Assembly: GCA_003161515.1 (NCBI GenBank)
Contig: PMOH01000462.1
Span: 1 to 14,682 of the forward strand
DNA: 14,682 bases
Source of the DNA: Deltaproteobacteria bacterium
GTDB lineage: Bacteria; Desulfobacterota; Binatia; Binatales; Binataceae
Direction of reading: 5' to 3'
In this document: positions 7,447 through 13,075 of the stretch, piece by piece
How positions within the stretch are numbered: position 1 is the stretch's first letter
Layout of the letters: each line of letters begins with the position of its first letter
Made by a program: the position numbers and the translations under genes
The notes under the pieces: generated by a model
Seen by the model: the letters and a program-made list of their open reading frames with translations, nothing else
The model's database searches: none
What the model was told of the DNA's origin: nothing

Positions 7447-7633
7447 CTTGCCCAATCAAGCTACCCGTAGCGGTGTTTTCCAATACGGCTATCATTCGTT
7501 CCTTCAAATTCGGGACTTCCTGATTGACGACCGAAACCAATGCTGCGGTCACGCTAGATTGTACCGTGAACTGATAGACCAATTTCATAAGTTGTTCTTT
7601 CAATACCGCGATTGGATTTTCTTGTTCTGCCAT
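7403..7633 (-). CDS. Hypothetical 76-residue helical protein, downstream of DUF3800 gene
   Basis: A soluble, mainly alpha-helical protein with no signal peptide or membrane segment. The N-terminal region (NPIAVLKEQLMKLVYQF) and the central stretch (TAALVSVVNQEVPNLKERMI) have the heptad-like spacing of amphipathic helices, and the C terminus (MVDEAIDYVKTIR) is also helical. I recognise no family. It starts 33 bases after the DUF3800 stop on the same strand, so the two are probably co-transcribed. There is no Shine-Dalgarno sequence; TATTCT lies six bases before the ATG, so an independent leaderless transcript is also possible. Its length, composition and context make a small partner protein plausible, but that is inference. 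Confidence 0.55.
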   Translation of the reverse strand: MAEQENPIAVLKEQLMKLVYQFTVQSSVTAALVSVVNQEVPNLKERMIAVLENTATGSLIGQAMVDEAIDYVKTIR

Positions 7634-7666
7634 TCGCGCAGAATACTAATTACGCATACCTTGCGG

Positions 7667-8449
7667 CTATCTACGACGCGACGCCCGCGCCTTGAACTCA
7701 TTCATCTGTGCTTCAGTGATTTCAATCAAGACGGTGTGGTCACCAATTGCGTATAAATCACCAGGATAAGGCCCGACCGGATGGCCACCAGCCAGAGATT
7801 TGTACACTGGCGACTGTCTAATCGAATCAAAACGGGAGTCGGTTTCGTACCTAACGCGGACACAGTAGGCGAGTAAATCGGCTGCCTGTAAGGGATTGAA
7901 CTGCTTGTCATCTTCAAAGCGTGGTTCGTCTCTGCCTAGTAACGCGGTATAGTCCGGCGGATAGACGCGATACATATCCTTGTAAGCATTCTCTGCCTGT
8001 CTTCTTTTGATCACGTCTCGGTCAAAAATCAATTCAATCGGTTCGCGATCTGGATTGCCATGCGCAAAATGCAGCATGACGCTGAAACATAGCGCATACG
8101 CGAACATGTACGGATTTTTGAATGGCTGGAAAGTCTGTTTGAGAATTGTGTTGAACAGATCGTGCGGGATCACGATGGCAAGACCCTTACTAGAATATCG
8201 ATCAACAATCTCAAGAAACTCCATCAGCCGACTATCGCGTTCAGCTTCATTCCAGCCGATAAACTGTTTATTGAAACCGAATGCTTCGTAGCCTTTGATG
8301 TAGTTCAGCGGCTTCGGTCCCTGATGAAGCAGCGTCTTCCAATCATCAGCAAATCCGCACCAGTCTTCGACTGTGGCAAGATAACCAGCCAACACAAAGA
8401 CGGGACTCTTTCCATCCTTGCCGCTGTCATCAAACCAAATCTGGAGCAC
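7667..8449 (-). CDS. DUF3800 domain-containing protein
   Basis: A 260-residue cytoplasmic protein of the DUF3800 family, common on mobile and defence-rich islands; no biochemical function is established to my knowledge. The start is GTG 8447-8449 with GGAG at 8457-8460 and seven bases of spacing, giving the family's usual opening IWFDDSGKDG (4-13). A longer frame to 8602 adds 51 residues with no resemblance to the family. Acidic motifs expected for the fold are present: D7/D8 in FDDSG, D143/D145 in LIFDRD and D191 in QAADLLAY. Their placement is reminiscent of an RNase H-like active site, which would make it a candidate nuclease; this is my inference. PLNYIKGYEAFG (46-57) is the family's second conserved block. 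The gene is intact and leads a possible two-gene unit with the 76-residue protein. Confidence 0.8.
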   Translation of the reverse strand: MLQIWFDDSGKDGKSPVFVLAGYLATVEDWCGFADDWKTLLHQGPKPLNYIKGYEAFGFNKQFIGWNEAERDSRLMEFLEIVDRYSSKGLAIVIPHDLFNTILKQTFQPFKNPYMFAYALCFSVMLHFAHGNPDREPIELIFDRDVIKRRQAENAYKDMYRVYPPDYTALLGRDEPRFEDDKQFNPLQAADLLAYCVRVRYETDSRFDSIRQSPVYKSLAGGHPVGPYPGDLYAIGDHTVLIEITEAQMNEFKARASRRR

Positions 8450-8486
8450 TAGGAATCTCCTGTCGGTCCGGTCTGGATGGTGTCGT

Positions 8487-8507
8487 CCGGACACCAATCG
8501 CCGGACA
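8487..8507 (-). promoter_or_regulatory. Direct repeat of TGTCCGG ahead of the DUF3800 gene
   Basis: On the minus strand TGTCCGG occurs twice with 14-base periodicity (plus-strand CCGGACA at 8487-8493 and 8501-8507). A related CCGGAC (minus strand) is at 8466-8471. GGTGTC/GACACC (8479-8484 and 8490-8495) forms a stem over the first copy. It lies 38-58 bases upstream of the GTG start, a fitting place for an operator or a 5' leader structure. Confidence 0.35.
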
Positions 8508-8608
8508 TACAGGCAGGCGTGAGAATCATCATGCGATGTCCAATTCCTCGCGTAAATCTTCGTCTCTGAACTAGTTGGAGTCAACATCAACATATTCTCC
8601 AACGGGTG

Positions 8609-10417
8609 CTATTCGGCGCTCCAAAAGAAGGTCGGCGTTGCGGTCGGGGTTCGCTTCGGTTTCGGAGACCGCTTCGGCTTCGGTGTGCGCTTCGGCTTCG
8701 GCGTGCGAGTTGGCGTTGGCGTCGGAGTTGGCGTCTGGGTAGCCGTGGCGGTCGGCGTAGCGACCGGTTCGCTCAGCGCGATTGTCCCCCACCATGTTCC
8801 CCACGTATTGCCCACGCCCGCGTACTCCTGGATCGTCCACAGGTCGATGTCGTTGACCGGATCGACGGCCACGTTGCTGTAATCGCCCCATCGATTGTCG
8901 CCCGTGCCGAAATCCTTGAAGTACGGCGCCTCACCCGCCTTGAAGACCGTGTCAGCCTCGAGCGTATTCGGCGGATCGTTGTGGAGCCGATACGAATAGT
9001 TGGCGCTGGCATACTGGGTCGCGCTGAACCGCGAGTAGCCGAGCATCATGTCGTCGTTGGCGTTGACGTCCAGCGTCGGGTACGCGTAGTCGAACGCGTT
9101 CGATGGATCGTCGCGCTTGCCGAGTTGCTGCACGACGCCGACGCTGCCGCTCGCGGTATTGATTTGCCACCACTGCGCCGACGCTCGCGTCGCTGGGCCG
9201 GTCGATGGGAAGAACACGGTCTGCGCCGCCCACAGCGAGCCGTTTCGATAAACGGAGTTGCCGATCCGGTCGTCGTCGGTGTCGATGCGCGCGGTCGAGC
9301 CCAGTTGCGGCGCGAAGTTCGTCAGCGGCGCGGCATCCTGCCATCCCTTCGCCGCGTGGGGGAAAGCGACGCCGGTCGTCAGCACTTCCGAACCGACCGC
9401 TCCCGTGATCGTGCTGATCCGAAGCACGCCGCTCGGGCCGTCCCAATTTCTCACAAGGTACTCGGTCGCGAGCGTGTTGTCGTGGGTCACTGCCGGGTAG
9501 TCGGTGAATCCGGTCGAATCGTGGAAGACCGTGTAGTTGCCGGCGCCACCCGCGTACAAGTCGGCTTTGTCGAACGCGTAAATGTACGATCCAACGTACC
9601 CGCCGGTGCTCACGGTGAAGACGTTGGTCTGGATCACGATCCAGTCGCCGTTGAAGCCGAGCGTCGGATAGTCCGCCCAGCCTGCGCCCGCCGCATCGAC
9701 GCTCACCTTGTAGAGATTCCAGGCGCCGGTCGGGTCACTGGTCTGCGATACGCCGATCAGGATGTACGCGGTCGGCGATGCGGCGTTGGCGCCCGCCGAC
9801 ATGATCCAGCGATTATTGTACTTGTCGAACAGCACGCGCGGGTCGAACGCTTCGTAGACACCGCCGAGGCTCGCCCAGAACGAAGCCGCCGGCACCGAGC
9901 TGAGAACAACTCCAGTACGCGTCTCGATCGTGATGTTGCTGTTGAGCGCGGCTATCAGATGGTTCGGGCCAACGGTCCCCTGGGTGTCAGGCGGAATCAC
10001 AGCTCCGTTGTCGGTACCGCCGGGAAATTCTTTTTTTCGTACGCGATGCCGGCGCGTCGAGCTGTGCGCGCCAATCTCGCTGATGCCGGCGCTGTCACCA
10101 GGATCGAAGCCGTCGTCTTCGTCCTGAAAAATGCCCGCGGGTCCGGCGAGCGGCCGAGGAATCGCGATAGGGCCGCCGCCACGCTTTTCAACGTCAGACG
10201 TTCGCGATGCCACGTCGGTGAAATTCGCAATCGATCGGCCTGATGCGACCGCTGCCACACCCGCTATTTCAACTTGAGCCGGCGGCGGCGTTTGCGCATG
10301 CGCAGGGGTTACTAATTTGGGAGTCCATGCTGACGCCGCGCCAAGAATGAGCGCGACAGCGACAACGAAGCTCAGATATTTGGTACTCGTTTGAGTGGAT
10401 GATCGGCTTTTTCGCAA
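8609..10417 (-). CDS. Exported protein of unknown function with Thr/Pro/Lys-rich C-terminal tail
   Basis: A 602-residue exported protein. The TTG start at 10415-10417 has a strong GGAGG site eight bases upstream (plus-strand CCTCC). Residues 1-41 form a signal peptide (basic start, hydrophobic YLSFVVAVALILGAASA, cleavage near PAHA-QT). The body (about 100-545) consists of strand-rich repeats such as AFDPRVLFDKYNNRWIMSAG, GVSQTSDPTGAWNLYKV and DYPTLGFNGDWIVIQTNV, a pattern seen in secreted proteins with a beta-propeller-like fold; no catalytic motif is evident. Residues about 550-602 are a low-complexity tail of TPTPTP units followed by three TPKPKR-like repeats, ending TFFWSAE. There is no Ig-like domain after the tail, unlike the other exported protein here. 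The gene may be controlled from the sigma54-like site at 10469-10483. Confidence 0.78.
   Translation of the reverse strand: MRKSRSSTQTSTKYLSFVVAVALILGAASAWTPKLVTPAHAQTPPPAQVEIAGVAAVASGRSIANFTDVASRTSDVEKRGGGPIAIPRPLAGPAGIFQDEDDGFDPGDSAGISEIGAHSSTRRHRVRKKEFPGGTDNGAVIPPDTQGTVGPNHLIAALNSNITIETRTGVVLSSVPAASFWASLGGVYEAFDPRVLFDKYNNRWIMSAGANAASPTAYILIGVSQTSDPTGAWNLYKVSVDAAGAGWADYPTLGFNGDWIVIQTNVFTVSTGGYVGSYIYAFDKADLYAGGAGNYTVFHDSTGFTDYPAVTHDNTLATEYLVRNWDGPSGVLRISTITGAVGSEVLTTGVAFPHAAKGWQDAAPLTNFAPQLGSTARIDTDDDRIGNSVYRNGSLWAAQTVFFPSTGPATRASAQWWQINTASGSVGVVQQLGKRDDPSNAFDYAYPTLDVNANDDMMLGYSRFSATQYASANYSYRLHNDPPNTLEADTVFKAGEAPYFKDFGTGDNRWGDYSNVAVDPVNDIDLWTIQEYAGVGNTWGTWWGTIALSEPVATPTATATQTPTPTPTPTRTPKPKRTPKPKRSPKPKRTPTATPTFFWSAE
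8652..8766 (-). repeat. Tandem repeat coding the Pro/Thr/Lys tail
   Basis: An 18-base unit containing CGCTTCGG recurs three times (about 8652-8706), encoding Arg-Thr-Pro-Lys-Pro-Lys. It is followed by GTTGGCGTCGGA-like units encoding Thr-Pro. The tail is basic, unlike the neutral linker at 3478-3712. Confidence 0.75.
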
Positions 10418-10468
10418 GTAGAGGTCCTCCGAGACACGCGACGAGTGCGCATCTCAAGGACAACTAGA

Positions 10469-10483
10469 GCAAGGGTTAAGCCG
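10469..10483 (-). promoter_or_regulatory. Possible sigma54 (-24/-12) promoter for the 602-residue exported protein
   Basis: On the minus strand the 15-mer CGGCTTAACCCTTGC has GGC and TTGC in the exact positions of TGGCAC-N5-TTGC. The -24 box matches three of six positions and the -12 box is perfect. It lies 51 bases upstream of the TTG start, leaving room for a normal leader with the GGAGG site. The GG/GC spacing alone occurs often by chance, so the call leans on the dyad about 140 bases further upstream. Confidence 0.35.
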
Positions 10484-10622
10484 CCTAGCCGGTGATTAAT
10501 CGAAAGGTGACGATTCAAGCGAATGCGTCGCTAAACCGTCTTGATCCGTTCGGGAATTTTGATGCGCTGCTCAGCGCAGCGCCCCGCTTCGCTTGCCCAC
10601 GATGTGCGGCGTTGGCAGCAGG

Positions 10623-10639
10623 TGTCCCAGAACGGGACA
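10623..10639. promoter_or_regulatory. Perfect 17-base dyad TGTCCC-N5-GGGACA
   Basis: TGTCCC (10623-10628) and GGGACA (10634-10639) are perfect inverse complements around AGAAC. The dyad is 105 bases from the LOG start and about 140 bases upstream of the sigma54-like site on the other strand. Its symmetry and size fit a dimeric regulator or an enhancer-binding-protein site. As RNA it would also form a six-pair hairpin. Confidence 0.45.
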
Positions 10640-10743
10640 TCGGAGCAACAGATCGCTACGTCTGTCTGTGTCTGCCTCGGGACGCTTATGATCGGCCAGG
10701 CTTGCGTCTGGATAGGCTTGAATCTGTCCGATACGATCGCGCG

Positions 10744-11328
10744 ATGGCTATCAAGCGAGTTTGTGTTTATTGCGCATCGAGCCGTCAATGCGACGCCGCT
10801 TATCATGACGCCGCCGCGACCTTGGGCCGCGAACTGGCGCGCAACAAGGTGACGCTGGTTTACGGCGGCGGCAGCGTCGGTTCGATGGGGCATCTCGCGG
10901 ACGCGGCGCTGGCTGAAGGCGGCCGCGTAATCGGCGTGCTGCCGCGTTTCATGTACGACCTCGAATGGGGCCATCGCGGATTGAGCGAGCTGCTTATCGT
11001 CAACGACTTGCACGAGCGCAAGCGGATGATGATCGACGAGGTCGATGCAGTGATCGCGCTGCCGGGCGGATGCGGCACGCTCGAAGAACTGTTCGAAGCG
11101 ATCACGTGGAAGCGGCTGGGCCTGTTCGGCGGTCCGATCGTGCTGGTCAACACGCTCGGCTTTTACAAGCCGTGCGTGGAGTTCCTCGAGAACTGCATCG
11201 AGCGCCGCTTCATGGACGATCGCCATCGCCAAATGTGGTCGCTAGTCGAACGCCCCGAATATGTCCTCGAAGCAATCGCAAGCGCGCCACCCTGGCCGCA
11301 CGAAAACCGCAACTTCGCAGCGCTATAA
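10744..11328 (+). CDS. LOG family protein (nucleoside 5'-monophosphate phosphoribohydrolase)
   Basis: Cytoplasmic Rossmann-fold enzyme of the LOG / lysine-decarboxylase-like family. Members cleave the N-glycosidic bond of AMP or cytokinin ribotides to give the free base and ribose 5-phosphate. The 194-residue product shows the conserved blocks: CVYCASS (7-13), VYGGGSVGSMGHLADAAL (39-56), LHERKRMM (89-96) with the catalytic basic residues, and the signature PGGCGTLEE (107-115), where Cys replaces the usual Tyr, Phe or Leu. The start at ATG 10744 aligns with the first beta strand; no Shine-Dalgarno sequence precedes it. Its role is more likely nucleotide salvage than hormone synthesis in a non-plant-associated bacterium. 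No neighbour shares its strand. Confidence 0.92.
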   Translation: MAIKRVCVYCASSRQCDAAYHDAAATLGRELARNKVTLVYGGGSVGSMGHLADAALAEGGRVIGVLPRFMYDLEWGHRGLSELLIVNDLHERKRMMIDEVDAVIALPGGCGTLEELFEAITWKRLGLFGGPIVLVNTLGFYKPCVEFLENCIERRFMDDRHRQMWSLVERPEYVLEAIASAPPWPHENRNFAAL

Positions 11329-11334
11329 CAGCAA

Positions 11335-11946
11335 TTATGGCTTCGAGGATTTCAGCAGAGCTTCGGTGAACTTTGGGTCCGCAAATAAACGTTGAATGCA
11401 ATTCCGAAGCGCCAGGTTCGTGACTCGTTCAGCCGAACCTACCGAGCGGTCGTCCGCAATGTCGCTATCGCCGTCCTCACCCGCGGCTTCATGCGCGTAG
11501 ATAACAGCGCCGTCCTTTTTCATGACTCGAACCTGCATGGTCAGCCACGCGTGCGCGCGGTTCTCTCAGAGCCATCCCCTGCGCCGTTCCACGTCCACTC
11601 CATTGAGGTTGATCGCGACTTTGCCTGAGCCCTCTCCGATTTTGAATCCTCTATCTTGCAACTCTATTAGAACGGCCCCTTTGACAGCGTCAGCCAAATT
11701 CTCATTCGTGGTGATTTCCCACGTCCGAAGCGGAGTTGCGGCCGTCCCTACGTCCGCCTTGTTGCTCCGCACGTCATCCACCGTCACGGCAAGTTGAACA
11801 GATTCAGCGCCACGGATCGGTTGAACGTCGGTTTGCGGCAGATACCTGACGTTGACCTCCAGCGATGACGGTGCGCATCCGACCACCAGAATTGCGGCGG
11901 CCGCGCTCAGCGATCGAAAAATTGCGGAAGCCGGGAAGCGTTTCAT
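11335..11946 (-). pseudogene. YajG-like lipoprotein interrupted by one in-frame TGA
   Basis: Residues 1-24 are a lipoprotein signal (hydrophobic SLSAAAAILVVGC, lipobox VVGC with C24), so the product would be lipid-anchored in the envelope. The frame runs through a YajG-like domain (QLAVTVDDVRSNKADVG; then LADAVKGAVLIELQDRGFKIGEGSGKVAINLNGVDV) to codon 127, a TGA at 11566-11568. The very same frame continues without further stops for 76 codons with the conserved YajG end: AWLTMQVRVMKKDGAVIYA, then a final helix RNCIQRLFADPKFTEALLKSS. With the TGA read as a residue the protein would be 203 residues, close to the family's usual 190. The first ATG touches the stop of the decarboxylase gene (TAGATG), implying translational coupling. 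Most likely a recent nonsense mutation; recoding or sequencing error remain open. Confidence 0.75.
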
Positions 11947-12780
11947 CTAGCGCTCGATCTTCTGAATCGCGGCGGTGTGGTCGTGGGTCAAATCTGCTTT
12001 CAGGAATTCTTCGGTGCCCGGGGTGCCTAGTTCGAATTCAGGGGTGTGATGGATTTTGATCGTCACGTCCTTCGCGCGGCAGTCGAGCATGTGGCCGCCG
12101 GCGGTGCGATCGGCGGTGATGAAATGCAGATGATAGCCGGGGACGTTGACGCCGCGGAGGTAGTCGGGGGTGAAGAAGCCGACGATTGTGCCTTCCACAT
12201 CGTTGAATTCGAAGATCGGTTCCTCGCGGGCAGCCTGCTCGAGGCCGACTGACTTGTCCTGTTTGGCGACGGCGCGAGTCTTCACGTAATCGAAGCGTCC
12301 TTCGATTCGGAGTGCGTGGAAAATGTTCTGCGAGGGGAGCATCGCGGCGACGGCTGCGAGCATCGCGAGCTGATCGCACGGCCGATCTAGCCGTGCGCTC
12401 TCGTCAGCCTTGAAAAAACTCACCGTCGCGAACGGCGTGCGCGCTGAATCCTCGACCGGATGCGCGTGGCCGTCGGCGCGCACCTGGAAGACCTTGCCGT
12501 CGAGCTCGATCATCTCGCCGTCGAGTCCGTCGAAAGTGCCCAGCCCGAAATCGCCGTGAGTCTTGAGCTCGCCCATCGTCATGTCGCCGGTCGATGCGCC
12601 TTCCATCAGCGCATCGACGGTCGAAGTCTGAAATACGGTCTTATCGTTGTCGCCAAGCAGGCGCTCGAGCGCCTGGATGACGATGGCTGAGACGGTTTGT
12701 CCGGTTTGCTTGCGGCGCGCGCCGAGTTGCGCGGCCAGCGCGGGCGGAAGGTGAACGCGCAGCGTGATGTGTTTGGGCAT
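11947..12780 (-). CDS. Alpha-acetolactate decarboxylase with N-terminal ribbon-helix-helix domain
   Basis: Decarboxylates (S)-2-acetolactate to (R)-acetoin, the middle step of the acetoin/butanediol route. Residues 47-277 are a complete decarboxylase: VFQTSTVDALMEG (49-61), DMTMGELKTHGDFGLGTFDGLDGEM (66-90), YVKTRAV (165-171, catalytic Arg169 by analogy), and the zinc ligands H217, H219 and H230 in YHLHFITADRTAGGH. E89 and E276 probably match the metal-site Glu residues of the Bacillus brevis enzyme. Residues 1-43 are an unexpected extension with the beta-strand/helix/helix pattern of CopG/Arc-like DNA-binding domains (HITLRVHLPPALAAQL, then QTVSAIVIQALERLLG). No acetolactate synthase or butanediol dehydrogenase is nearby. 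The ATG at 12778-12780 lacks a ribosome site and may be leaderless. It is followed directly by the lipoprotein gene. Confidence 0.9.
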   Translation of the reverse strand: MPKHITLRVHLPPALAAQLGARRKQTGQTVSAIVIQALERLLGDNDKTVFQTSTVDALMEGASTGDMTMGELKTHGDFGLGTFDGLDGEMIELDGKVFQVRADGHAHPVEDSARTPFATVSFFKADESARLDRPCDQLAMLAAVAAMLPSQNIFHALRIEGRFDYVKTRAVAKQDKSVGLEQAAREEPIFEFNDVEGTIVGFFTPDYLRGVNVPGYHLHFITADRTAGGHMLDCRAKDVTIKIHHTPEFELGTPGTEEFLKADLTHDHTAAIQKIER

Positions 12781-12833
12781 CGGGAAGAGTTTATCGGACG
12801 TGGGGGGCGGTTGGTATTGCGGGTACTAAACGA

Positions 12834-12947
12834 TCAAGGCGGGGCGCCGTAGATCGCTACCAGTGCGCAACCGGTGGCGATCCAGATTACCAGAGCGGCG
12901 GCGGCGAAGAGTTCAATCGCGACACTTAGTGAACGTTGCGTTAACAT
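12834..12947 (-). CDS. Possible 37-residue membrane microprotein
   Basis: ATG 12945-12947 to TGA 12834-12836 on the minus strand encodes a polar start (MLTQRSLS) followed by one hydrophobic helix (about 9-32, AIELFAAAALVIWIATGCALVA) and a short tail IYGAPP. It fills an otherwise empty 295-base gap and sits directly behind a promoter whose -10 box is seven bases from the ATG. There is no ribosome site. Family unknown. The short length makes a chance frame possible, but the clean helix and promoter placement favour a real gene. Confidence 0.4.
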   Translation of the reverse strand: MLTQRSLSVAIELFAAAALVIWIATGCALVAIYGAPP

Positions 12948-12954
12948 TCAGTTG

Positions 12955-12982
12955 ATTGTGATTCGCCGAAGAGGGAAGTCAA
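12955..12982 (-). promoter_or_regulatory. Sigma70-type promoter of the 37-residue gene
   Basis: On the minus strand TTGACT (plus AGTCAA at 12977-12982) and CACAAT (plus ATTGTG at 12955-12960) are 16 bases apart, matching the consensus at five and four of six positions. Seven bases separate the -10 box from the ATG, the same geometry as at the transposase gene, implying a leaderless transcript. Confidence 0.45.
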
Positions 12983-13075
12983 CGCCGTCGAATACAATTG
13001 TGTTATCTGGGTAACAAAGAAGGTCGAAGCGTCACCTGATTCGGCAAAGCGCTTCTTATCGCGAGGAAACAGCAG

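Larger units (their letters stand above)
10418..10743. other. Divergent spacer between exported protein and LOG gene
   Basis: About 326 bases without a credible gene. Besides the sigma54-like site and the 17-base dyad listed separately, it has a six-pair inverted repeat (GCGCTG at 10564-10569, CAGCGC at 10577-10582). An in-frame GTG at 10492 would extend LOG leftwards by 84 residues, but that extension is Cys/Arg-rich and unlike the family. Confidence 0.5.

Noticed and set aside
8450..8602. N-terminal extension of the DUF3800 protein to 8602
   Set aside because: The 51 added residues look random, while the GTG at 8449 has a strong GGAG site and starts at the family's conserved opening.
8606..10243. 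Long plus-strand open frame of 545 codons opposite the exported protein
   Set aside because: An Arg/Val-rich antisense shadow of a clear exported protein with signal peptide and ribosome site, typical of GC-rich DNA.
10492..10743. N-terminal extension of the LOG protein from GTG 10492
   Set aside because: The 84 residues are unlike LOG proteins and cover a dyad and other regulatory-looking sequence; the family starts at ATG 10744.
13026..13055. GAAGCG/CGCTTC inverted repeat after the efflux adaptor as terminator
   Set aside because: The loop is 18 bases, the stem only six, and no T run follows on the minus strand.
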